A stretch of DNA of 64,000 nucleotides from JACPYF01 sp947085525 (GTDB lineage: Bacteria; Patescibacteriota; Saccharimonadia; Saccharimonadales; Saccharimonadaceae): NCBI GenBank assembly GCA_947085525.1, contig CAMTWU010000002.1, forward strand, positions 51,071 through 115,070. The letters run 5' to 3'. Shown here one piece after another: positions 24,020 through 34,200 of this stretch; positions within the stretch are counted from its first letter, which is position 1; every line of letters begins with the position of its first letter. The notes beneath the pieces were generated by a model that worked only from the letters and a program-made list of their open reading frames with translations, was not told where the DNA came from and ran no database searches. The position numbers were made by a program, and so were the translations under genes.

Positions 24020-26227
24020 GTGAATCTACTCAGCAAACTAGTCCGACATAATACCATCACTATCCTGATCATTGCTGCAGTCATAGTTGGTTTTGGTATT
24101 TCCTATGGTAGCGGTGTCTTCACCGAGCTAAAGAAAGAAGAAGGCGGCCTGAGCGTAGAAAAATCTCAGAGCTTAGAAGCCAGCAAATACATAAAGGATA
24201 AATTTGGCGGCGAGAGTAGTCAGATTGTTATATTAGCCAAAAGCCCTGATCAAAACATTAAATCTACAGAATTTAAAAATACATTCAACAGCATCGTCAA
24301 ACCGTTCGAAAAAAACGGTGCGACCATAACTAGCTACTATACAACTGGGGCAAATGATTTCAAATCGGCCGACGGACGCTCGACATATGCGCTGGCAGAG
24401 TTCGACAACAAATCCGATGATGATACATATAAATTCATACAATCCCAGCCACTAAGGTATGGCAATACCGAGGTGAAATTTGGTGGACAACTAGTAGCCT
24501 CTAGACAGATATCATATCAAATCGAACAAGATTTAGTAAAAGCTGAATTAATATCGCTACCTATCCTGTTGATCCTGTTGATAATTATTTTTCGCTCGGT
24601 TACTGCCGCAATTTTGCCGGTTCTGCTGGGTATAGTTGCAGTCATAGGCGGAACTAGCGTGGTTCGTTTGATTGCAACATTTGTCGATATCGACCAGTAT
24701 GCCATCAATGTCATCACGGTTCTGGGGCTTGGTCTTTCAATAGACTATTCACTACTAATGGTTAGTCGATTCCGCGAAGAGCTGCACTATCATAACAAAT
24801 ACGATGCAATCAACCGAACTATAAAATCTAGTGGTCGCACGATCTTGTTTAGTGGCTTGACGGTGATGATTTGTTTGTTTGGTCTAACGCTATTCCCAAT
24901 TAGCTTTCTGCGATCGGTTGGTGTTGGTGGTATAGCTGCACTGGCATTTGCTGTTATTGCAGCCTTGACGATATTGCCTAGCTTGCTACTACTGATAGGC
25001 GAGAATATAAACCGCGGCAGCCTGAGTAAACATCAGCAAAAAGATTTACAAAATAAACAAAAAGGTCGTTGGTATAGATTGGGTGAACGCGTTTTAAAAT
25101 ATCCTGTCGCCAGTATCGTTGCAGCAATATTGATTGTCATTGTTGCAGCATTACCACTGGCTCATATCCAGATAAAATCATCTGGTATTGATTATCGTGG
25201 TTTGCCACGTGGCAGTAGCTCACGTGATGTCAGCGCCAGTTTAACAAAAGATTTTGATACCAAAACACCATCACTGCAGGTTGTGTATGTACACGATGGC
25301 AGTATCAATAGTCCTAGTGGGATCAAGGATGTGTACAATATGACTGAATATCTAAAAGGTCTGCCAGGTGTGTCGAGCGTAGAAGGTTTGACTGCTCAGT
25401 CAAATAAAAAACTAGACCTACAGACATACCAAGCGCTGTATAGTATGAGCGATCATCCACCCCAACTAGAGCCGTTGGAAAAACAATACCTCCACAACAA
25501 CACAACGTATATAAAGGTATTTACAGAGGGTGAATCTACCGCAAAGCCAGTACAAGATCTGGTCACACAGCTGCGAAACTATAATCCAGAAAATGGGCAT
25601 ATATTAGTCGATGGAGCAGCGGCTGTCGAATACGATATCCGAGCTAGCGTGGCAAAGCAAGCTCCAGTCGCACTAGGCTTGGTCGTTGTTGCTATCATGG
25701 TTTTGCTCAGTTTACTTCTACGTTCGATTGTCATTCCGTTGCAAGCACTCGTTATCAATAGTTTTTCTCTACTCGCAGCATTCGGTATATTAGTATGGAT
25801 TTTTCAGGACGGCTATCTGACAAATATTGGTTGGTTTATGCAGACTGGCAGCCTAGATCTGACAATCCTGATTTTGATCTTTGCGATAACATTTGGGCTC
25901 AGTATGGACTATGCAACATTTTATTACAGTAGGGTTAGGGAAGAGTTTGATCGAACAGGCAAGACCGAAAAGGCAATTATTGACGGCTTAGCCCTCACAG
26001 GCCCAGTCATTACACAGGCGGCAATGCTACTATTTGTTGTTGTCATTGCCTTTGCGACCAGCAATATTGCATTGTTGCAGCAGGTTGGACTGGGTCTTGC
26101 GCTAGCAGTGTTGATCGACGCGTTTATAGTTCGGATTATCCTGGTTCCAGCTGTTATGAAAATGATGGGTCGTAGTAATTGGTATGCACCAAGATTTCTA
26201 AAAAAGTTTGGTATTCGTCATGACTAA
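24020..26227 (+). CDS. MMPL/RND family transporter
   Basis: 735 aa with two repeats of one helix + large extracytoplasmic loop + five helices; the second repeat starts near residue 365. MMPL signatures GLGLSIDYSLLMVSRFREE and ITFGLSMDYATFYYSRVREEF are clear. Such proteins export lipids or glycolipids with proton motive force. GTG start at 24020 with TATATT 6 nt upstream. It overlaps exoD by 8 nt and sits beside wall and ABC-exporter genes, consistent with envelope lipid transport. Confidence 0.93.
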   Translation: MNLLSKLVRHNTITILIIAAVIVGFGISYGSGVFTELKKEEGGLSVEKSQSLEASKYIKDKFGGESSQIVILAKSPDQNIKSTEFKNTFNSIVKPFEKNGATITSYYTTGANDFKSADGRSTYALAEFDNKSDDDTYKFIQSQPLRYGNTEVKFGGQLVASRQISYQIEQDLVKAELISLPILLILLIIIFRSVTAAILPVLLGIVAVIGGTSVVRLIATFVDIDQYAINVITVLGLGLSIDYSLLMVSRFREELHYHNKYDAINRTIKSSGRTILFSGLTVMICLFGLTLFPISFLRSVGVGGIAALAFAVIAALTILPSLLLLIGENINRGSLSKHQQKDLQNKQKGRWYRLGERVLKYPVASIVAAILIVIVAALPLAHIQIKSSGIDYRGLPRGSSSRDVSASLTKDFDTKTPSLQVVYVHDGSINSPSGIKDVYNMTEYLKGLPGVSSVEGLTAQSNKKLDLQTYQALYSMSDHPPQLEPLEKQYLHNNTTYIKVFTEGESTAKPVQDLVTQLRNYNPENGHILVDGAAAVEYDIRASVAKQAPVALGLVVVAIMVLLSLLLRSIVIPLQALVINSFSLLAAFGILVWIFQDGYLTNIGWFMQTGSLDLTILILIFAITFGLSMDYATFYYSRVREEFDRTGKTEKAIIDGLALTGPVITQAAMLLFVVVIAFATSNIALLQQVGLGLALAVLIDAFIVRIILVPAVMKMMGRSNWYAPRFLKKFGIRHD

Positions 26228-26819
26228 AAAACTATTTAGCCACACACTTTCAGATTGGTTATCATCTGGTGACAAAAAAACAGTTGGCTCGATGCTCGAT
26301 ATTTTTGATGAAAAGAGCTTTGCATTTATTTTTCTAGTTTTGATGATTTTCCCCGCAGCTCCTTTACCTACTGGTGGGTTAGTTCACTTATTTGAAATTG
26401 TTGTTGTGTTGCTATCGCTGCAATTGGTGGTGGGTCGCAGAGAGTTATGGTTACCGGCAAAACTAAAAAAAATCGAACTAGATTCAGTTACTCGCAAGAA
26501 AGTTTTGCCATTTCTAGAACGACGCGTAAAATTCTTTGAACGTTTTGCAAAACAGCGCCTTATGGGTACTATCAGCAAAAGATGGTTTCGTATCCAGCTA
26601 GGATTAATTGTGACAATATTTACACTAGGTGCATTTTTTGCGCCACCATTTACCGGACTCGACACACTACCTAGCCTGGGTGTTGTCTTGATCGCCATCG
26701 GTGTTATACTAGACGACATCATCCCAATTGTTGTTGGATATATTGTCGGTGCTGCAGGCCTGGCAGTTGCCTTTATATTAGGTGCAGGAATCATAACTGG
26801 CATCCAAGCTTTATTTTAA
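26220..26819 (+). CDS. ExoD family membrane protein
   Basis: 199 aa. ExoD pattern: LSDWLSSGDKKTVGSMLDIF at the N-terminus, FLVLMIFPAAPLPTGG, the VVLLSLQLVVGRRELWLP block, then paired helices near 120-200. Its role is unclear although it is named for exopolysaccharide phenotypes. The ATG at 26220 lies inside the MMPL gene's last codons, so the genes are coupled. Confidence 0.88.
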   Translation: MTKKLFSHTLSDWLSSGDKKTVGSMLDIFDEKSFAFIFLVLMIFPAAPLPTGGLVHLFEIVVVLLSLQLVVGRRELWLPAKLKKIELDSVTRKKVLPFLERRVKFFERFAKQRLMGTISKRWFRIQLGLIVTIFTLGAFFAPPFTGLDTLPSLGVVLIAIGVILDDIIPIVVGYIVGAAGLAVAFILGAGIITGIQALF

Positions 26820-26845
26820 AATTATAAACTGCTATACTTTGTATA

Positions 26846-27619
26846 ATGTCACAGAATACAAAAAATGATGCTATCAGTGCGCTGTATGTAAAAAACCTCA
26901 AAAAAACATACAACGAAGGCAAGGTAAAAGCACTAAAAGGAATCGACCTTGAAATCAAAGAAGGTCAATTCTTTGGTTTGCTCGGTCCAAACGGTGCAGG
27001 TAAATCAACTTTGATCCATACTATTATGGGTTTAGTCACACCTACTAGCGGTAACGCCAGTGTCTTTGGTGCCGATGTTGTTGATGATTATCAGCTAGCT
27101 CGTACACATGCAGGCTACTCGCCCCAGGACATTAATCTAGATTGGTTTTTGACAGTTGAGCAAACGCTTGATTTTCATGGTGGTTATTACGGTATGACCA
27201 AAAAAGAACGTGCCCAGCGGATTGATGAATTGTTAAAAGTTTTTTCACTCACTGACAAAAAAAGTTCTAGAGCCATGTTCCTATCGGGTGGAATGAAACG
27301 TCGAACAGTTATTGCACGAGCCTTGATGCATCGGCCAAAGTTCTTGATCTTAGATGAACCCACAGCTGGTGTTGATGTTGAGCTACGTCGTGATCTGTGG
27401 AAGTACGCCAAAAAGATTAACGAGCAAGGAACAACAATTCTACTAACTACACACTATATTGAAGAAGCCGAAGAGTTGTGCGATCAAATCGCGCTGATAA
27501 ATGACGGCAAGATCCTAAAGATCGGAACTGTGGATGAACTCAAAAAAGCCTACAAAGTAAAAACGCTCGAGGAGGTTTACTTGAAGGCTACTGGCGATAA
27601 ACAGGAGTCTCCAGTATGA
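26846..27619 (+). CDS. ABC transporter ATP-binding protein
   Basis: 257 aa, CcmA/DrrA-type ATPase. Walker A GPNGAGKST, Q-loop GYSPQDINLDW, signature LSGGMKRR (LSGGxxQR variant), Walker B LILDEPTAGVD and the switch His in LTTHYIEE. It powers the permease next door, probably exporting a lipid, glycan or drug. TATACT 7 nt before the ATG. Translationally coupled to the permease by ATGA. Confidence 0.95.
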   Translation: MSQNTKNDAISALYVKNLKKTYNEGKVKALKGIDLEIKEGQFFGLLGPNGAGKSTLIHTIMGLVTPTSGNASVFGADVVDDYQLARTHAGYSPQDINLDWFLTVEQTLDFHGGYYGMTKKERAQRIDELLKVFSLTDKKSSRAMFLSGGMKRRTVIARALMHRPKFLILDEPTAGVDVELRRDLWKYAKKINEQGTTILLTTHYIEEAEELCDQIALINDGKILKIGTVDELKKAYKVKTLEEVYLKATGDKQESPV

Positions 27620-28386
27620 GTCGTGCTGAATGGATAGGTTTTTATAGTTTATTGCGACGCGAGTGTTATCGCTTTCTTTCGATTCCTCGCCAGACAGTAG
27701 CTGGGCCACTGCTCGAAACGTTCCTATATATTAGTGTGTTTGGTGCGGCGCTTGGTTCACGTATTAACGAAATTAACGGGGCTAGTTATGTTGTCTTTAT
27801 TATTCCAGGCTTGCTACTAATGAGTATGATTATTAACAGCTACGCCAATAACAGCTCTAGTTTATTCCAGCAAAAAATGATGCATGCTATCGATGATCAG
27901 CTGGCATCACCAGTATCAAATTATAGTTTACTGGTGTCGTATACATTAGCTGGTTTCTTGCGATCGAGCATCATCGTTATCATTGCGTTTATAACGGCTA
28001 GTCTGATGGTTCAGCTACCAATGGAACATGCATGGATATTCATTCTAGGTCTAGTCCTTAGTGGGTTATTCTTTTCATCGATTGGTGTGCTGGTTGGTTT
28101 GATCAGTGACACTTTCGAACAAATCACCTCATATCAAACATTCATTTTGACGCCATTAATTTTCCTAGGCGGTGTATTTTATTCAGTCGCACTGTTACCT
28201 GAACCATTCAAAACGCTGACTTACTTTGACCCAATCTTTTATATGATCAACACAGTCCGCTATGGTATGCTCGGTCATTCTGACGTGAACCCATACTGGT
28301 CACTACTGGCAATTACCGTAGCCACAGTTACGATAATAGCTATCAATGCCCACTTGTTCAAACGTGGTTACAAACTACGTAGCTAA
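27616..28386 (+). CDS. ABC-2 type transporter permease
   Basis: 256 aa, six membrane helices, with the ABC-2 segments SYVVFIIPGLLLMSMI and a terminal TPLIFLGGVFYSVALLPEP. The stretch LTYFDPIFYMINTVRYGMLG matches the family's conserved cytosolic coupling region. It forms an exporter with the ATPase upstream (4-nt overlap). Confidence 0.93.
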   Translation: MSRAEWIGFYSLLRRECYRFLSIPRQTVAGPLLETFLYISVFGAALGSRINEINGASYVVFIIPGLLLMSMIINSYANNSSSLFQQKMMHAIDDQLASPVSNYSLLVSYTLAGFLRSSIIVIIAFITASLMVQLPMEHAWIFILGLVLSGLFFSSIGVLVGLISDTFEQITSYQTFILTPLIFLGGVFYSVALLPEPFKTLTYFDPIFYMINTVRYGMLGHSDVNPYWSLLAITVATVTIIAINAHLFKRGYKLRS

Positions 28387-28418
28387 TCAGCTATCTGTTA
28401 TAATTAAATCTCAAATAT

Positions 28419-29141
28419 ATGGATGATGAGTTACAAAAACTAATTTCAAATTATCAACCAACTGAAAAAACTGTTGAACTGGTAAAGAGTGTCCCGAAAA
28501 TCTTTGTTGTTGGTATATCTGGTGCAGGTAAAAATACGATTATCAACCAATTACTTGCCAACAAGCAGTACCACTTTATAGTTTCCCACGTGACTAGGAA
28601 ACCCAGGGAAAATAACGGAGTCATGGAAAAAAGTGGAAACGAATTCCATTTTATTGATATGAACAAAGCAATTGATATGCTAAAAAACAAAGAGTTTGTT
28701 GAGGCCAAATGGGTCCACCGTCAAAATGTCTATGGGACTAGTGTCGCCGAGTTCGAAAAATGTCATTCAAAAAACAAAACGACTATTGCCGATATTAACG
28801 TCGCTGGTGTAGATGAATATATGAGGATTGCGCCAGACAATACAACCTCTATTTTTGTTTTACCGCCAGACTTTTCAACCTGGGAAAAACGGTTCAAAGC
28901 TAGGTACGAAGGGCATGTAGGTAGTGGAGATTTCCAAGCTCGTTTACATTCAGCAGCTCAGGAGATAGAACATGTTCTGAGCAAGCACTACTATGCAATT
29001 ATCGTAAATGACAATATAGACGATGCCGTCACGCAGATCCAAGCCATAGCCAACGGCGAGCCACAGTCAGAGTTTGCATGGCAGCATGGATCACGGGTAG
29101 CGCACGAGTTGTTGCACGCAATTCGTTCTAGCACTCGTTGA
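28419..29141 (+). CDS. Guanylate kinase-like P-loop protein
   Basis: 240 aa. GMPK fold: P-loop VVGISGAGKNT (GxxGxGK[ST] with Asn after Lys), VSHVTRKPRENN, FHFIDMNKAID and VYGTSVAEFEKC. C-terminal extension of about 70 residues. Catalytic Arg in TRKPR is kept; the P-loop Asn instead of Ser/Thr is unusual. Function could be GMP kinase or a related nucleotide kinase. TATAAT lies 14 nt upstream. Its last codons contain the hrcA CIRCE operator. Confidence 0.8.
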   Translation: MDDELQKLISNYQPTEKTVELVKSVPKIFVVGISGAGKNTIINQLLANKQYHFIVSHVTRKPRENNGVMEKSGNEFHFIDMNKAIDMLKNKEFVEAKWVHRQNVYGTSVAEFEKCHSKNKTTIADINVAGVDEYMRIAPDNTTSIFVLPPDFSTWEKRFKARYEGHVGSGDFQARLHSAAQEIEHVLSKHYYAIIVNDNIDDAVTQIQAIANGEPQSEFAWQHGSRVAHELLHAIRSSTR

Positions 29142-29154
29142 CGCTGATTGCCAA
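29128..29154. promoter_or_regulatory. CIRCE operator of hrcA
   Basis: CTAGCACTC (29128-29136), 9-bp spacer, GATTGCCAA (29146-29154): 8/9 and 7/9 matches to the CIRCE halves TTAGCACTC/GAGTGCTAA. The spacer holds TTGACG (-35), 17 bp before TATAAT at 29161-29166; the hrcA ATG follows 7 nt later. Binding would block the -35 and autoregulate hrcA. Confidence 0.8.
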
Positions 29155-29173
29155 TTCGACTATAATTAGCAGT

Positions 29174-29875
29174 ATGACAGACAGGCAAATAGCAATCTTG
29201 GCGAGTATCATTGAACAGTATGCAGAAGTCGCAGTACCAGTAGGTAGCGTGACCCTCGCAAAACTATTCAATGTATCCAGCGCAACTATACGTGCGGAAA
29301 TGGCACGGTTAGAGGACATGGGATTGATCGCTCAGCCTCACACTAGTGCAGGGCGTGTACCGACCGACAAAGGCTATCGCTATTATGTAAACGGTATTAC
29401 CGAAGCCAACGAACCGCCAGTGCTAAACCGTGGTACTCGTGCGCTAGAGGCCCGTGCATCTACTCATGGCGATCGTTCTGATCAAGCCATTCGCTCGGCT
29501 GTAGATAGTTTGGCTGAACTCACCCACAACCTAGGTATCGCGACTATTGGCGATCAACTATATCTTAGTGGTATCGGTAATCTATTCTCACATCCTGAAT
29601 TTATGGGTGGCGATCATTCGCAAAATGTCGCTAGGCTACTGGACAATTTGGAGCCTTGGTTAAAAGAGGCCGCACCTAACGAACCGCTAAATGTCTTTAT
29701 CGGAACCGAAAATCCAATTGGCAAAAATGCCGAGGCAACGCTGATCATCAGCCGTTTCCGTTCACCATATAGTGATAACAGCTACATTGGCATCCTAGGC
29801 CCAACTCGTCAGAGCTATGGTAAGGTCATGGGGTTAGTTCGCCACGCTGGAGCAATGCTAGAGGAAATACTTTAA
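29174..29875 (+). CDS. hrcA: Heat-inducible repressor HrcA, short form
   Basis: 233 aa. N-terminal winged helix LTxRQ-type MTDRQIAILASIIEQYAEVA, then PVGSVTLAKLFNVSSATIRAEMA and the wing LIAQPHTSAGRVPTDKGYRYYV typical of HrcA. The rest is much shorter than the usual about 340 aa, with the GAF-like and insertion domains reduced. It binds CIRCE elements (three found here). Leaderless start at 29174 with TATAAT 7 nt upstream; a longer frame from 29138 would include the operator itself. Followed by grpE. Confidence 0.9.
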   Translation: MTDRQIAILASIIEQYAEVAVPVGSVTLAKLFNVSSATIRAEMARLEDMGLIAQPHTSAGRVPTDKGYRYYVNGITEANEPPVLNRGTRALEARASTHGDRSDQAIRSAVDSLAELTHNLGIATIGDQLYLSGIGNLFSHPEFMGGDHSQNVARLLDNLEPWLKEAAPNEPLNVFIGTENPIGKNAEATLIISRFRSPYSDNSYIGILGPTRQSYGKVMGLVRHAGAMLEEIL

Positions 29876-30003
29876 CACTCATATGGCACATTTCATCTCA
29901 AAATCTGCTAGTCGCATTCACTGTATCTCTCAATACAGCTCATTTACGATTCTCGATTTTAAAATGAACTGCACTCATATGAATATCAAAGGGGAAGTGT
30001 AAA

Positions 30004-30465
30004 ATGGCAAAACCAAAGAAACAAGCCGAACTAGAGGAAAAACTGATCGATGCAATCGCAGACTTGCAGCGCAACCGTGCTGACTTCGAGAACTATCGCA
30101 ACCGTGTCGAGGGCGAAAAGAAAACTGCGCGCGACGCAGGTCAAACGTCTGCAATTTTAAAGTTACTACCAGTCATCGATAATATTGAACGAGCTGTTGG
30201 TCACATGCCAGCTGAATTAGCTGATAACAAATGGGCGCAGGGCGTCGCAGGTTTATCAAAAAACCTCGACAAATCATTAACCGATTTAAACCTAAAACGC
30301 ATCGATGCAAAACCAGGTACGCCGTTCAACCCTGAACTACACGAAGCTATCCAATTTGATGACAGTGAAGGCGAACACGAAGTTGTTGCCGACGAATTAC
30401 AGTCTGGCTACCTGCTGGGCGAAACCCCAATCCGCCATGCGATGGTAAAAGTTACTAAGAAATAG
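30004..30465 (+). CDS. grpE: Nucleotide exchange factor GrpE
   Basis: 153 aa. Long N-terminal coiled-coil helix (ELEEKLIDAIADLQRNRADF), YRNRVEGEKKTA, VIDNIERAV and the GrpE signature in FNPELHEAIQFDDSEGEHEV, ending GYLLGETPIRHAMVKV. Releases ADP from DnaK. Unlike hrcA it has a good SD (AAGGGG). The hrcA-grpE gap (29876-30003) has a 6-bp hairpin (CTGTAT/ATACAG) and no CIRCE that I could see. Confidence 0.96.
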   Translation: MAKPKKQAELEEKLIDAIADLQRNRADFENYRNRVEGEKKTARDAGQTSAILKLLPVIDNIERAVGHMPAELADNKWAQGVAGLSKNLDKSLTDLNLKRIDAKPGTPFNPELHEAIQFDDSEGEHEVVADELQSGYLLGETPIRHAMVKVTKK

Positions 30466-30479
30466 CATATAATCATTAC

Positions 30480-31112
30480 ATGAGAGTTTTAGTTTTTGGA
30501 GACAGTATCACGCAGGGATTTTGGGATCCTGAGGGTGGTTGGGTAAATGCTATTCGCAAATATTACGATCTGCAAAATATTAGCGGAGAAGACAAAGACG
30601 CACCAACTATTTTCAACCTCGGTGTATCGGGTGACACCAGTACAGACATATTAGCTAGGTTTCAAAGCGATACAGAAAATCGCAAATGGCCAGGCGAAGA
30701 GTTCGCTATAGTATTTTCTGTAGGTGTAAATGATAGTTATATAAAATCCGGCAAAAATATTATGGACACAGGACAGTACCTACAAAACTTATCAAAGTTA
30801 TTGGAGTTAGCTCACAAATATACTAACAAGGTTGTTTTTATAGGACTCACGCCGTGTGTCGAGGAGCGTACAAATCCCGTAGCTTGGGACAAAGAGATCA
30901 CGTACTCCTACAGTAGGCTAGAGAGTTTCAATGATGAATTGCGCAGTTTTTGCATAGAAAGCAAAGTAGATTTTATAGATATCCTCAAGCCTATGACAGA
31001 AAAACAAACCCAAACCGAACTGCTCCCCGATGGAGTTCACCCAAATAATGAAGGTCATAAATTCATTGCAGAGCTTGTACAGCCTCAACTAGACAGTATA
31101 TTGAAAAATTAA
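30480..31112 (+). CDS. SGNH/GDSL hydrolase, cytoplasmic
   Basis: 210 aa. Block I VLVFGDSITQG (Ser nucleophile), block III FSVGVNDS (Asn) and block V DGVHPNNEGH (catalytic Asp-x-x-His). No signal peptide. Esterase or lipase-like; substrate unknown. TATAAT 30468-30473 lies 6 nt before the ATG. A short repeat of the grpE 3' end lies just downstream, suggesting the gene was inserted behind grpE. Confidence 0.9.
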   Translation: MRVLVFGDSITQGFWDPEGGWVNAIRKYYDLQNISGEDKDAPTIFNLGVSGDTSTDILARFQSDTENRKWPGEEFAIVFSVGVNDSYIKSGKNIMDTGQYLQNLSKLLELAHKYTNKVVFIGLTPCVEERTNPVAWDKEITYSYSRLESFNDELRSFCIESKVDFIDILKPMTEKQTQTELLPDGVHPNNEGHKFIAELVQPQLDSILKN

Positions 31113-31122
31113 TACTTCACGT

Positions 31123-31146
31123 GATGGTAAAAGTTACAAAACAATA
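31123..31146 (+). repeat. Partial copy of the grpE 3' end
   Basis: GATGGTAAAAGTTAC at 31123-31137 is identical to 30441-30455 in grpE; both copies continue A/T-rich and could encode MVKVTK-K/Q-stop. The SGNH gene lies between them. Confidence 0.6.
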
Positions 31147-31203
31147 AAATACTTGCCAAACAATATTGTCTCTATAAGCTATATATACTAAACTTATTGC
31201 AAG

Positions 31204-34200
31204 ATGCGAGGTTTAAGAAGCGACGTATTTAAAGTTAGCAAAATGTTTATTCTAAAGCTGATTTTTGTAGTGTGTTTCGCATTAATCTCTGTGTTACTCT
31301 ATACCCATAACGTTTTTGCTGGTCAGTTCTCATGGATTAGTAATACTCAACCACAGGTTGAATCAAGTATAAAGAAACCATCCCTACCTGCCTTTTGCAA
31401 TACTATCGAAAGAAAAATCAAAGGCGTTACAGATCCTAAAAACGTCTGTCTTTCATCTCATGGTAATTTCAATTTTGGATTATATTATGATTCTGGTTCT
31501 ATATACAAAGGTGCTGTGAGCTTTGGTTTTGATAGGGAGTTGTATCCTATCGATGGTATGTGTGGTGGTTACTACAAAGATTGCTATTATATAGCTGACA
31601 AGGATATCATGATATCCCGTTATTATTATTCTGGCTCTACCTTCAAAACAGGTTTTGCACTGTTTAAAAATTTTTCTAATCGTCTGACACAAGTAAAAGA
31701 TGATTTGGGTCGAGTTACACATTATAATTTTCCAATAGGAACCACAACTCCTGATTATGTGATCAATGCTACACCAACTAAATCATATAACTTTTCTGAT
31801 AATGGTCAGTGGATTGTGGTCGAAGCTCAAAAGAGTGGAATAGTACGTATAAACACAGATAATCTTGAAACATTTAAATTTACCAATCAGTATCATTCTT
31901 ATGGTTCAGGCCTAGATTCATCAATGGAGCTATCTATTTCTGACGATGGTCAGTGGGTAGCGGTAGCAGGTTCAAATACGAGCGAGTATGTATATCAGCT
32001 AAACGAGGCATCGTGTGGTTACACATTACCTACTGTTAGTGATATAAATAATACAAACTACACACAATGCCCATCAAAATCTATTCGCGAAGCGTTGGGC
32101 GATAGGGCTGACGGACTAAAGTTTATAATGCAACCAAAGTTACAGGATGATGGTGGTCAGCTAAGTCTTTACTTGGGTTATTATGATTATACTCAAAACG
32201 GAGTGATCAATTTATTGGCACCTGGTTACGTTGTGCCAAGCCTTGAATATCTGGCGCTTGGAGATTCGTATAGTAGTGGCGAAGGCGATACAAACCAAGA
32301 TGCAACAGGAAATAAATACTATAGAGGCTGGACAGATCTTGAAGAAGCACAAGGTCAGCCTCGTGAGAAATGTCATATTAGTACTCGCTCATACCCATAT
32401 AGGCTTGCTATGAGTATGGGATTAGGCAGCCCAGCAAATAACTCATCTACAAAATGGCAAAGCATTGCTTGTAGTGGCGCTCAGACCTATGACATTAATG
32501 AACAAAACAGTAAAAATTATGAAGGACAAGGTAAGGGTAGCGCCTTATTGCTTTGGTCTGATGGAGGGCGTCCTCGTCTGAAAGACTTTAGTAATAAGGA
32601 GGCTCTAAAGACACGTGCACTTGATGAATTTATACCCGGTCGTCAAAAACAAATTGAATTTGTCAAGAAGTATAAACCAAAAGCAATAACCATAACTGCA
32701 GGGGGTAACGATGTTGATTTTGGCGGGAAACTAGGTAAATGTGTATATCAGGTAGATTGTGATATAGCATCAGAAGAAGGTCGCCGTAATCTAGGCGTCG
32801 AGATTAAAAATCAATTTACTAAATTTGTAAATCTTTATAGAGATATCAGAAACACATCACCAGATACAAAAGTTTATGTTCTTGGTTACCCTCAAATTAT
32901 ACTTGATCGGGCTGATGTCCAGTGCCCATTTAGTACACATAGTTTAAGTATTGATGAAAGAAAAGTAATGGTTGCAGGATATTGGTACATCAATCAAGTT
33001 ATTGAAACTGCTACCAGAAAGGCTGGCGTAAAATATATTGATACCTCAAACTCATTAGTGGGTTATAGGCTATGTGAGTCAGAGAAGCCTTACGCGAATG
33101 GAGTGATTGCTGGTATAGGAAGCAAAGATGAGCGTCAGGAATCATTTCACCCGAATGCAAATGGTAACGAGGCTATAGCTAATTCAATTTTAAGCATTGT
33201 TGGTAGCCCAGGACTTATAAATTATACTGACTACCCTACCTCGTCAGACAGTACTATTAGTGAAGTAGACATTCCTAACTCCGACTATCTACAAACAGCA
33301 TCCTCTACAAGCACTCCTGCTTCCGAATATCAAAACATAACATCAAGCACAGTCACACGATCCCAGCCTATAAATATTTTAATTGAGCAATTCAGTTTTA
33401 AAGCAACCAGTATTATAGATGTGTTGATCCATTCTGATCCTGTAAGCCTAGGAAGCTATACGACTAATGAGAATGGATCATTTAATAAAGAAGTTGAAAT
33501 CCCTGCTAATACTCCAGTAGGTTATCATACACTAATAATCAGAGGTGAAACATACTCTGGTGAGCCTATAGAGTTTAAACAAACTATAGTAGTACAGAGT
33601 GAAAATTCAAATGATATAGATGACGATGGTGTGACAGATAGTCAACAAACATGTGGACCTTTCATTGATGATTCTAATAAAGATAATGACTACGATGGTA
33701 TCGATGATGCATGTGATCCTGAAATAAGTGACGTTCAGCCGTATCGAGTGCGTAACGGTGATACTCAAAAAAATGAAAATCCAGAACATATGTATATAGA
33801 AAGAAATGTAAATGCAAGTTCAGTCACAGGTATCTCAGATGATTACGACCCCGACAATGATAAATGGGCAATTGTGGCTCAGAGCAATAAAATAACCAAT
33901 TCTGGCATACCTTCACACTTCTGGATAGATGATAATAAAGTACCCCATGTCAGTATTCGTACAAATGGTAGAGGTTGTGTGCAGTTTACTCCTAGGTCAC
34001 TCAAGATAGTGAAGCCAAATAAAGTACGCAATCTAAAGGTAGAAGCTAGAAATACCAATACTTGTCGTTCTGAAAATGTAAATGCTGATGTGGATAACAA
34101 TGACATAGCTGATAATCAACAAACTCTATACCGCGCTCGTAATGGAATTAGTACAAATGGGGAAGATCCAAGTTCTATATACCTAGAACGTAGTTCAATA

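Noticed and set aside
29876..30003. CIRCE element before grpE
   Set aside because: CTGCACTC at about 29967 resembles a half-site, but no GAGTGCTAA-like partner follows at the right spacing.
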